DNA of 17,292 nt, taken from contig JAYWGJ010000354.1 of the NCBI GenBank assembly GCA_043778315.1, forward strand, positions 1-17,292. The letters run 5' to 3'. Made by a program: the position numbers and the translations under genes. Positions 1 through 6,526 of the stretch are shown piece after piece (positions within the stretch are counted from its first letter, which is position 1; each line of letters opens with the position of its first letter). The notes beneath the pieces are model-generated. The model did not search any database, was not told the origin of the DNA, and worked only from the letters and a program-made list of their open reading frames with translations. Source of the DNA: JBEEMU01 sp043778315. GTDB taxonomy: Bacteria > Bacteroidota > Bacteroidia > Chitinophagales > Saprospiraceae.

Positions 1-3000
1 CTCAACGGCAATACGATTCACCACAAATTGGTGAGCGAAACGCTCGACTTAGCGCAGCTTTTTTTCAATATGGACGCGCTCAAAGAAGACGCGGGCAAAC
101 ACATAGAAATCATCGTTTGGGAACGCGAAAAGCAACTCGCCGCTTTGCGCGCAAGCGGCAACGCAAACCATAAAATCCTCGCTGATACGCTCGACCTGTA
201 CTTGCAACAAGACCGCGAAGCCTATAATTTTGGGCAGTGGCAGCAAGTATTTTTGTTGTCTTACGAATACAAAATAATAGGTGCGACTTCGCCTGCGACG
301 ATGTTTTTTTCTACGGGTAACGATAATTCGTTTGTAAAAATAAAATTTGGGTCCGATACGCTGTTTGACAGCGATTTTTGTCCATTATATAAGCGCGAAC
401 TCGAGTTCCAAAAATATTTTTACCTCCTTTTTCATGCTTACGCCAACGAGTTGAGCGCGACGATGAAGGAAATGAAGGAGTATTTAGACCTAAATATCAA
501 GCAGTTAGCGACGGCAAACCCTGCATTTCATAAAGAAATACAAGACGCAATGCGGGTTTGCACCGAGCAGTCGTTCAAAAACGACTACATGGAACTGAAC
601 GCGGGTTCGGACGGGCAACTCGTGCAAGTACTCGGCGTACCGATGCGCAAACGCAAGGTAAACAAGGGCGCGGTGCAGGCGGGCAGCGATTTTGTGATTG
701 CCTCTACGAAGTGTACCGACGCGCTGAAACCTTTGGTTTTGCAGAATAATTTTATGAAACCGAGCTTCCGCTATGTGAGCGGCGGCAGTTGGGAGGCGAA
801 TACCTTAGTGCCGTTCGCCGATGCCGCGCCGTTGGAGAAGCGCAAACTGCCGAATCAAAACGAAATATATCCGTATCTGACGGTCGATGATTTTTTAGAA
901 CCGTACCTTATCAAAATGATTTATCCGCTCAATTCCGATAATTATTTTGATGGAAATATGCGCAATTCGACCGCCGACGGCTATTTATTACCAATAAAAA
1001 AAGCGTATTTTAATTATTTTGATAGTTCAAAACTCAAAGAAACGCTACCGAACGGACAACCAATTTTTCAGTTGGAAACCCGCACGGGCGGCGGCGTACT
1101 CGCTACCTTGCGCATTCCGATTGCGAAAAGTGGCGAATTTATCAGTTTGGAGCGTATGTACTTTCCGCCGATGAGCGAGTACGAATTGCGCAAACCGAAT
1201 ATCTCCGCGCTCACAAACGAGGGCGCGATAGTGCAGTGCAAATTTGGCGTTGCGGTCACGCCGTTTGTGCAGACGAGCGGCAGCGCGCACTACCGCGCAA
1301 TGCTGATAGATGCCGACACGCAGCCGCATACGTTAAGTAATGAATATGCTTTGCGCTTTTTCAGCAACACGCAAACCGACACGCCGTTGGCAGCCGATAT
1401 GCGGCAGCGCAGCGATAAACGCATGAATAAAGGCGCGACAACCAAATTTTATATCGTAAATAATCCTTTTGATGTTATAGAATTAAATAATGGCAGCGCG
1501 TCGGGTTTATTAATTCCTAACTTTAAGGCTTCGGGTGGTGCGACGCAGTTCACTTTTTCGGTCGATTTTGGTACCACAAATACGCATATTGAATACAGCA
1601 AAGACCGCGTCCGACCCGTCCCGTTTGAGGCGAGCAGCAGCGACGCGCTCTACGCCGCGACGTACCCGAAAGGCTATTTTATAGATGCCGCGCCCGAAAT
1701 TGAGCTGCTAATATTACATGAATTGCTACCCGAAACACTCGGAAAAGCAAACGCCAGCGAGTTTCGTTTTCCGCAACGCACCGCCGTGAGCGAAAATAAA
1801 ACCTTAAATCATATCAGCAAAATTCCCGAAGCCTTAGCGGATATAAATATTCCGTTTTACTTCGAGAAACAATTGGTGCGTCCCGAAAGTAAAGTGACGA
1901 CCGACCTAAAATGGTCGAATTACACGCAGGAGCAAGACGACCAAAATCGCGTCGCAAAATTTATAGAAACGCTGCTGCTCGCGATGCGCAATAAGGTGCT
2001 GATGAACGGCGGCAACTTAGCGACGACCAAATTAGTGTGGTTTTATCCGTCGTCGATGATGGTTAATCGGCGCGAAAAACTGCGCCGAATATGGAACGAG
2101 GGTTTTGCGAAATTCATCGCGCCCGTTGTAGAAACCTACGACGGCAAGGGCAATAATGTGGTGATGATGTCGGAAAGCGTCGCGCCGTACTACCATTATT
2201 TTTCGTATGAAGGCGTGAGTTCGGCGGCGTATCCTGCTATCAGCATCGATATCGGCGGCGGCACGACCGACGTAGTCGCGTTTTTCAAAAATCAACCCGT
2301 TTTCTTGACTTCGTTCCGCTTCGCGGGCAATGCCGTTTTTGGCGATGCCTTTCGCGGCGCGGCGAATATGAACGGTTTTGTACAAAAATACCGCCCGAAA
2401 GTAGAGCAAGTATTGCGCGAAAGCGGACAAGCGGATTTGATTAAAATTTTGGAAAGCCTAAACGAACAAAGCAGCGATATTATTTCGTTCTTTTTCAGTT
2501 TGGAAGGCAATAAAAAGTTGCAAGATGCCAAAATCGCGCTGCCGTTTTCGCAATGGCTTTCGGACGACGAAGACCTAAAAATCGTATTTTTGGTATTTTA
2601 TGGTGCAATTTTATACCATATTGCTAAGTTAATGCAAAAAACAGGCTTGGCAATGCCGCGTTTTGTGTGTTTTGGTGGCAATGGTTCTAAAATGTTAGAT
2701 ATTTTAGACCATAGCTTAGGCGCAAATGTACTCGGACAGTTCAGTAAGCTGATGTTTGAGGGTGTTTTTGCACAAAAATACGGCGAAGTAGGACAAACGG
2801 AGGCATTAAACATCAAAAAAGTAGCCGAACCGAAAGAATTGACTTGTAAAGGCGGCTTATCTGATAAAGCATCGGATATGAGCGTCGAGGATATGATGAT
2901 TGTGCTTTTGGGCGACCAAAGCAATACGTTAGTAAACAATAGCTCGCCGAAATTTGCATCTAATCAATTACTATACAGCCAATTAACGACCGAGCATTAC

Positions 3001-3279
3001 CAAAATATTTGCACGGAAGTAAAAACATTTGTAGATATATTTTTCAATATCAATACGCAAATGAATTTCAACCGCTATTTTGGTATCAATACTGCAAAAA
3101 CTGATTTTTATAAACAAACGCTCTCGCAAGACCTCATCACTTACCTCCTCGACGGCATCGACATCAAGCAGCAAACCGACCTTGCGGGCGACCCGAACGC
3201 GGCGTTAGAAGAAACGCTCTTTTTCTATCCGCTCATCGGCGCGCTCAATCAGATGGCGAGTAAAATTGTGATGGGATAA
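1..3279 (+). CDS. Large actin/Hsp70-fold ATPase-like protein, 5' end missing
   Basis: The frame is open from base 1, so the gene begins upstream of the window; the TTG at base 28 is not a convincing start. At least 1092 residues are visible. Numbering from the first visible codon, the C-terminal half carries the three nucleotide-binding signatures of the actin/Hsp70/FtsA fold: phosphate-1 DFGTTNTH near D522, phosphate-2 SIDIGGGTTD near D750, and an adenosine-type motif FGGNGS near 891-896. All three are intact, so ATP binding and hydrolysis are likely (inference). The first ~510 residues and the last ~190 match no family I recognise. No signal peptide or membrane segment is visible, so it is probably cytoplasmic. 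It is far longer than DnaK (~640) or FtsA (~420). It lies 20 bases upstream of a DUF58 gene on the same strand, suggesting one operon. A distant relationship to SrfB-like large ATPases is possible but unproven. Fold confidence is high; function is unknown. Confidence 0.75.
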   Translation, partial: LNGNTIHHKLVSETLDLAQLFFNMDALKEDAGKHIEIIVWEREKQLAALRASGNANHKILADTLDLYLQQDREAYNFGQWQQVFLLSYEYKIIGATSPATMFFSTGNDNSFVKIKFGSDTLFDSDFCPLYKRELEFQKYFYLLFHAYANELSATMKEMKEYLDLNIKQLATANPAFHKEIQDAMRVCTEQSFKNDYMELNAGSDGQLVQVLGVPMRKRKVNKGAVQAGSDFVIASTKCTDALKPLVLQNNFMKPSFRYVSGGSWEANTLVPFADAAPLEKRKLPNQNEIYPYLTVDDFLEPYLIKMIYPLNSDNYFDGNMRNSTADGYLLPIKKAYFNYFDSSKLKETLPNGQPIFQLETRTGGGVLATLRIPIAKSGEFISLERMYFPPMSEYELRKPNISALTNEGAIVQCKFGVAVTPFVQTSGSAHYRAMLIDADTQPHTLSNEYALRFFSNTQTDTPLAADMRQRSDKRMNKGATTKFYIVNNPFDVIELNNGSASGLLIPNFKASGGATQFTFSVDFGTTNTHIEYSKDRVRPVPFEASSSDALYAATYPKGYFIDAAPEIELLILHELLPETLGKANASEFRFPQRTAVSENKTLNHISKIPEALADINIPFYFEKQLVRPESKVTTDLKWSNYTQEQDDQNRVAKFIETLLLAMRNKVLMNGGNLATTKLVWFYPSSMMVNRREKLRRIWNEGFAKFIAPVVETYDGKGNNVVMMSESVAPYYHYFSYEGVSSAAYPAISIDIGGGTTDVVAFFKNQPVFLTSFRFAGNAVFGDAFRGAANMNGFVQKYRPKVEQVLRESGQADLIKILESLNEQSSDIISFFFSLEGNKKLQDAKIALPFSQWLSDDEDLKIVFLVFYGAILYHIAKLMQKTGLAMPRFVCFGGNGSKMLDILDHSLGANVLGQFSKLMFEGVFAQKYGEVGQTEALNIKKVAEPKELTCKGGLSDKASDMSVEDMMIVLLGDQSNTLVNNSSPKFASNQLLYSQLTTEHYQNICTEVKTFVDIFFNINTQMNFNRYFGINTAKTDFYKQTLSQDLITYLLDGIDIKQQTDLAGDPNAALEETLFFYPLIGALNQMASKIVMG

Positions 3280-3299
3280 GTCAATTAGTTAGAAAAAAT

Positions 3300-4619
3300 A
3301 TGAATTTACACCTACCGAATCGCTTTTTTTACACCTTCGGACTTATCGCGTTTTTTTTCGCGCTGAGTTTCGCAGCCAGTTTTTTATTCGTGGTTGCCAA
3401 AGTCGTTTTAGCGTTAGCGATACTCGTTTTTGTAGCTGATATTGTCTTATTATACCATAAAAAAGTGGCGATAGACGTGCTGCGCAAAGTGCCGCCCGTG
3501 TTGTCGCTCGGCGACGAAAACGTGGTTGCTATACACCTCCGCAGCCGCGCACCGCGCCTGTTGCGCATCGAACTGATAGACGAGCTGCCGTTTCAGTTGC
3601 AGAGCCGCGACTTCGGGTTGCACCTCTCGCTCGCACCAGACGAAAAGCGCGTTTTGACCTACCCGATTCGCCCAACCTCTCGCGGCGAATACGAGTTTGG
3701 CGATGTACATTTGTACCTCACTACGTTTTTGGGCTTGGCGCAACGCCGCATCACAACCCGCGCCGCAAACAGCTTCCCTGTGTTTCCGAGCATCATGCAA
3801 ATGAAAAAATTTGAGTTATTGGCAATCTCCAAACTCTCCATTTTTGACGGCATCAAGCGGCAACGCCGCATCGGTCACAGCTACGAATTTGAGCAAATAA
3901 AAACTTATGTGCGCGGCGACGACTACCGTAGCATCAATTGGAAAGCGACAGGACGACGCGCCGAACTGATGGTAAACCAGTACGAAGACGAGCGGTCGCA
4001 GCAAATTTATTGTATTATTGACAAAAGTAGAACGATGAAAATGCCGTTTTATGGCTTGTCGCTAATGGATTACGCCATCAATACGAGCCTCGTTCTCACC
4101 AATATCGCGCTCCGAAAATACGACCGCGCAGGGCTGATTACGTTCAGCGACCGCTTAGGTTCTGCCATCAAAGCAGACCGAAAAGCCAATCAACTCAACT
4201 TGATACTCAACGCTTTATACAACGAAAAGGAGCGAAATTTGGAGGCGAATTTTGAGTTGCTTTTTCAGGCGACGCGCAACCTTATTAACGGGCGCAGCCT
4301 GATTTTGTTATATACTAACTTCGAAAGTATGTACGCGCTCGAGCGCGTGCTGCCGCTCTTGCGCAAAATAAATATGCAGCATTTATTGGTCGTTATTTTC
4401 TTTAAAAATACAGAAATAGAGGCTTATGCCGCCCAAACGCCGCTCGATACCGAGCAGGTTTATCAACAAACTATCGCACAAAAATTCTTATTAGAAAAAC
4501 AGCAAATGGTGCAAAAACTCCGACAATACGGCATTCAAACCGTCCTTACCGCGCCCGAAGACCTCAATATCAACACCATAAATAAATATTTGGAATTGAA
4601 GGCGCGGGGATTGATATGA
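3300..4619 (+). CDS. DUF58 domain protein (vWA-like, membrane-anchored)
   Basis: This 439-residue protein has two hydrophobic segments near residues 10-32 and 34-52, placing the rest probably on one face of the inner membrane. Residues 196-246 form the classic DUF58 signature: EFEQIKTYVRGDDYRSINW, then KATGRR, NQYEDERSQ and IIDKSRTM. The last resembles a von Willebrand A metal-site start (D241, S243), with Thr245 where the usual DxSxS has Ser. DUF58 proteins are commonly encoded beside MoxR AAA+ ATPases and are thought to act in chaperone-like or envelope assembly roles; no MoxR gene is visible here, though one could lie upstream of the window. The ATG is 20 bases after the preceding stop, so it is probably co-transcribed with the large ATPase. 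The transcript likely ends at the hairpin in the downstream repeat. Family assignment is firm; the process is not known. Confidence 0.88.
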   Translation: MNLHLPNRFFYTFGLIAFFFALSFAASFLFVVAKVVLALAILVFVADIVLLYHKKVAIDVLRKVPPVLSLGDENVVAIHLRSRAPRLLRIELIDELPFQLQSRDFGLHLSLAPDEKRVLTYPIRPTSRGEYEFGDVHLYLTTFLGLAQRRITTRAANSFPVFPSIMQMKKFELLAISKLSIFDGIKRQRRIGHSYEFEQIKTYVRGDDYRSINWKATGRRAELMVNQYEDERSQQIYCIIDKSRTMKMPFYGLSLMDYAINTSLVLTNIALRKYDRAGLITFSDRLGSAIKADRKANQLNLILNALYNEKERNLEANFELLFQATRNLINGRSLILLYTNFESMYALERVLPLLRKINMQHLLVVIFFKNTEIEAYAAQTPLDTEQVYQQTIAQKFLLEKQQMVQKLRQYGIQTVLTAPEDLNINTINKYLELKARGLI

Positions 4620-4640
4620 TGGTATGAGTTTTTGATATGC

Positions 4641-4788
4641 ACGGTACAACCGCAATATTTTGCGGTTCGGCGCGATTGACCCGCGCCGTGGGCGTAAGCA
4701 TTACGCCCCTACGCGAACGCACCCGCGCATCTGCAAAAAAAGGATAAAAAACCTCTATTGCCGTGGTGGACAATAAGGGTTTTTTGTT
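4641..4788 (+). repeat. Multi-hairpin intergenic repeat, copy 1
   Basis: This ~148-base sequence recurs, in the same orientation, at 6340-6486. The first ~80 bases are nearly identical between copies; the A-rich stretch before the last hairpin differs most. It consists of four hairpins in a row: CCGCAA/TTGCGG around TATT (4650-4665), GGCGCG/CGCGCC (4669-4687), GGGCGTAA/TTACGCCC with a 3-base loop (4689-4707), and an A-rich/T-rich terminator-like stem (4746-4785). No open reading frame is shared between copies. It follows the DUF58 stop by about 20 bases. Confidence 0.85.
4746..4785 (+). terminator. Terminator-like hairpin after the DUF58 gene
   Basis: The left arm 4746-4760 and right arm 4771-4785 pair over 15 positions with one C/A mismatch and one G-U pair, around a 10-base loop, and the right arm ends in a run of T. 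It lies about 130 bases past the DUF58 stop and is part of repeat copy 1. In the second repeat copy the same stem is perfect, so this copy looks slightly decayed. Confidence 0.65.
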
Positions 4789-5033
4789 GCTAAGGAATGA
4801 GGAGAAAATAAGGGCCTGAATATTGTCACGCAGAATTTTGAGTCAAAACAAGGCAGATTTGAGGCTGAACAAGCAAAAGCGATACTAAATCGCATTTGCG
4901 AAGTGAACGCACGAAGTGCAGCCGTACATCGTAACGAACCCGAGCGAAGCGAACTGGCGAAGCAAATCTAACGCAGTTTTGGCTCAAAAGGCAAGTGTAG
5001 AATACAGTCCCTTATTTTGGACGCGTTCCTAAG
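4789..5033. mobile_element. MITE-like non-coding element with imperfect terminal inverted repeats
   Basis: The left end (4790-~4866) and the reverse complement of the right end (~4960-5032) align over about 60-70 bases: a partly matching outer stretch with shared GGAA, then AAAATAAGGG identical in both, a short CTG match, TTTTGAG then CAAAAC separated by one differing base, and GATTTG further in. The inside is short, repetitive in GCGAA/GAAGTG words and has no coding potential. This is the layout of a non-autonomous inverted-repeat element. It starts immediately after repeat copy 1; the second repeat copy has no such neighbour. No target-site duplication is convincing. No matching transposase is visible in the window. 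Confidence 0.6.
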
Positions 5034-5073
5034 TAGCTGAATAAAATTAGTTGTGATTATTTATCTACACTTG

Positions 5074-5150
5074 AAAAATAGCTTAACCCTACGCAAAGCC
5101 TCCTCCAGCCCCTCCATTAGGAGGGTTGCAGCTACGGTTTAACTATTTTT
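5074..5150. repeat. Long inverted repeat / hairpin just downstream of rpn
   Basis: Arms 5074-5088 (AAAAATAGCTTAACC) and 5136-5150 (GGTTTAACTATTTTT) pair at 13 of 15 positions. Inside sits a second hairpin, CCCTCC/GGAGGG around ATTA (about 5110-5125). On the minus strand this lies ~65 bases past the rpn stop codon and could end the rpn transcript, though it lacks a tight T-tract directly after the inner stem. It may instead be another dispersed palindromic repeat. Confidence 0.55.
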
Positions 5151-5214
5151 CGGCGTTCCCGATAATCACGCCTAATTTTAAACATACACTTAACACCTCT
5201 AAAATACGCCTATT

Positions 5215-6138
5215 TTATGGCTTATGTTTTGCGATGATTTGCTGTACTTCGGCTTCTGTTTTCTGGGTGAATTTTGCAATTTTCGCGATATTCATACCGT
5301 CCTCGTACATTTCTAAAATCATTTGTTCTTTTTCGGCTGCGGCTTTAGTTTCGGCTTCTCTTTTACCTTTCTCCTCTGCATCTTCTATCGCAAAACGCAC
5401 GTCTAATTCTTTATTGTACTCTTCGCTTGCGCGGTCGTGCATTCGGCGTTTATAAATACGGTAAGCGGCGAGGTCGGTTTCGTCTAATTTCATTTCATTC
5501 AGTTTTTCTTTTGCTTCGGGCAATCCTTTGGCATCAAAGCCTTCTAAAACCTCCCCATTTTTCAAAAAATAGACCCATTCGTCTAATTTATCATTGATAC
5601 GATTTTTGAAATTACCTATTTTCAACAACCAATATTCAGGGTATAATTTGGCAGGCGTGTTCGCATGATACAGTTGTTTTTGTCGCCAAGAAAGCGCAAG
5701 TACATCTTTTTTGTGAATACCCACAAAGTTTGTTGTGCCATGATAAATGTAGTCCTTGCCCTGCCCAATATCAAAATACGCAATTGTGATAGAAATGATT
5801 TTTTTGACTTTTGCATATTTATCGCCCTCTTTCATATATTCGGTAATTGCTTTTGAGGTACCAAACAAAATTCTATGAAAATAATCGTATTCCTGTGTGT
5901 TTTGCACCTCGATAATCACGAGTTCGCCCCTCTCGTTCTCCACGAAAATATCAACCCGATTATATTTATCGTTTTCCTCCTCCTTATTGCTTTCGCTTTC
6001 TAAAATTCTATTTATTTTGATATTTTCTTTGAGTAATTCGCTCAAAAAGCCCTCCAAAATATCAAAATTGGCTTTGTGGCGCAATATTTTCTTCATTGCC
6101 CAGTCAAAGCGAATCAACTGCATTTTTTTTTGTTTCAT
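5215..6138 (-). CDS. Rpn-family PD-(D/E)XK nuclease (recombination-promoting nuclease / putative transposase)
   Basis: A 307-residue protein with the typical N-terminus of the PDDEXK_2/Rpn family (IRFDWAMKKILRHKANFDILEGFLSELL). The catalytic core is visible as YNRVD (D63) followed by VIIEVQ (E77, Q79), the E-x-Q variant usual for this family, then the conserved FHRILFGTSKAI segment at ~87-98. Residues ~235-275 are charged and probably coiled, and the last ~35 (MILEMYEDGMNIAKIAKFTQKTEAEVQQII) look like a helix-turn-helix. Family members are DNA endonucleases linked to RecA-independent recombination; some are phage-defence or transposon-like. Length fits a full-length member. A second in-frame ATG lies five codons in (6121-6123), and either could be the start. 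The gene is AT-rich and lies alone between two direct copies of an intergenic repeat, which suggests an acquired or mobile gene. Confidence 0.85.
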   Translation of the reverse strand: MKQKKMQLIRFDWAMKKILRHKANFDILEGFLSELLKENIKINRILESESNKEEENDKYNRVDIFVENERGELVIIEVQNTQEYDYFHRILFGTSKAITEYMKEGDKYAKVKKIISITIAYFDIGQGKDYIYHGTTNFVGIHKKDVLALSWRQKQLYHANTPAKLYPEYWLLKIGNFKNRINDKLDEWVYFLKNGEVLEGFDAKGLPEAKEKLNEMKLDETDLAAYRIYKRRMHDRASEEYNKELDVRFAIEDAEEKGKREAETKAAAEKEQMILEMYEDGMNIAKIAKFTQKTEAEVQQIIAKHKP

Positions 6139-6164
6139 TTTTTATTCTTTCACAATTTTAGGTG

Positions 6165-6210
6165 TAGAAACGCCCTTTTTGAGGACGTAACGCTATAAAG
6201 TGCGTTTCTA
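6165..6210. repeat. Inverted repeat in the rpn leader
   Basis: TAGAAACGC at 6165-6173 is perfectly complementary to GCGTTTCTA at 6202-6210, around a 28-base loop. It lies 27 bases upstream of the rpn start codon, between the predicted promoter and the gene, so in the transcript it would form a leader hairpin that could affect translation. It could also be a dispersed palindrome. Confidence 0.45.
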
Positions 6211-6267
6211 TATCGTTTTTCACATCTGCAAAATTCATATTTTTTAGATTTTTACGATTTCCAAATA

Positions 6268-6275
6268 CAAATATA
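6268..6275 (-). promoter_or_regulatory. Predicted rpn promoter -7 element
   Basis: On the minus strand this reads TATATTTG, matching the Bacteroidota -7 consensus TAnnTTTG. A TTG lies 16 bases further upstream and could serve as the -33 element. Transcription would start near 6260, giving an rpn leader of ~120 bases. Confidence 0.45.
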
Positions 6276-6304
6276 CGACTTTTTTGCGATTCAATACGAC
6301 CGCA

Positions 6305-6374
6305 CCCGTACAACCGCAATATTTTGCGGTTCGGCGCGAACGGTACAACCGCAATATTTTGCGGTTCGGCGCGA
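6305..6374 (+). repeat. 35-base tandem duplication at the start of repeat copy 2
   Basis: Bases 6305-6339 and 6340-6374 are a direct tandem repeat with period 35 and two mismatches. Each unit contains the CCGCAA/TTGCGG hairpin and a GGCGCGA tail. Copy 1 of the larger repeat has only one such unit. Confidence 0.9.
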
Positions 6375-6486
6375 TTGACCCGCGCCGTGGGGCGTAAGCA
6401 TTACGCCCCTACGCGAACGAACCCGCGCCTGCAAAAAAAACAAAAAACCCTTATTGCCGTGGTGGACAATAAGGGTTTTTTTGTTG
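6340..6486 (+). repeat. Multi-hairpin intergenic repeat, copy 2
   Basis: Second copy of the element at 4641-4788, same orientation, preceded by an extra 35-base unit. It contains the same four hairpins; here the third is GGGGCGTAA/TTACGCCCC (9-base-pair stem, 3-base loop) and the fourth is a perfect 15-base-pair stem. Compared with copy 1 it has one extra G in the third hairpin and changes in the A-rich spacer. With copy 1 it forms a direct-repeat pair around the rpn gene, about 1.7 kb apart. Confidence 0.88.
6442..6481. terminator. Bidirectional terminator hairpin
   Basis: AAAAAACCCTTATTG (6442-6456) and CAATAAGGGTTTTTT (6467-6481) pair perfectly over 15 bases around a 10-base loop. The A and T tracts make it a good intrinsic terminator on either strand. 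It lies about 45 bases beyond the stop codon of the minus-strand TPR gene and probably ends that transcript. Confidence 0.8.
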
Positions 6487-6526
6487 AAATTTGGGTGTTG
6501 ATAAGTCGTTATTTTTGAGATGATAT

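Larger units (their letters stand above)
4620..5214. other. Repeat-filled intergenic region between DUF58 gene and rpn
   Basis: About 595 bases without a believable gene. From left to right it holds copy 1 of a multi-hairpin repeat, a MITE-like element with imperfect inverted ends, and a further long inverted repeat just past the rpn stop codon; each is listed separately. The two flanking genes converge here. Short open frames in it have no recognisable protein character. Confidence 0.8.
6139..6526. other. Intergenic region between the secreted TPR gene and rpn
   Basis: About 390 bases holding the rpn leader and predicted promoter, then the second copy of the multi-hairpin repeat, whose last hairpin sits just beyond the end of the upstream TPR gene. 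No coding sequence is supported; the short open frame here is made of the repeat itself. Confidence 0.8.

Noticed and set aside
2032..2430. Minus-strand open frame opposite the large ATPase
   Set aside because: It lies across the conserved phosphate-2 motif region of the plus-strand gene and has no recognisable protein features.
4641..6486. CRISPR array
   Set aside because: The repeats are two long copies plus one 35-base tandem unit, with no regularly spaced unique spacers and no cas genes.
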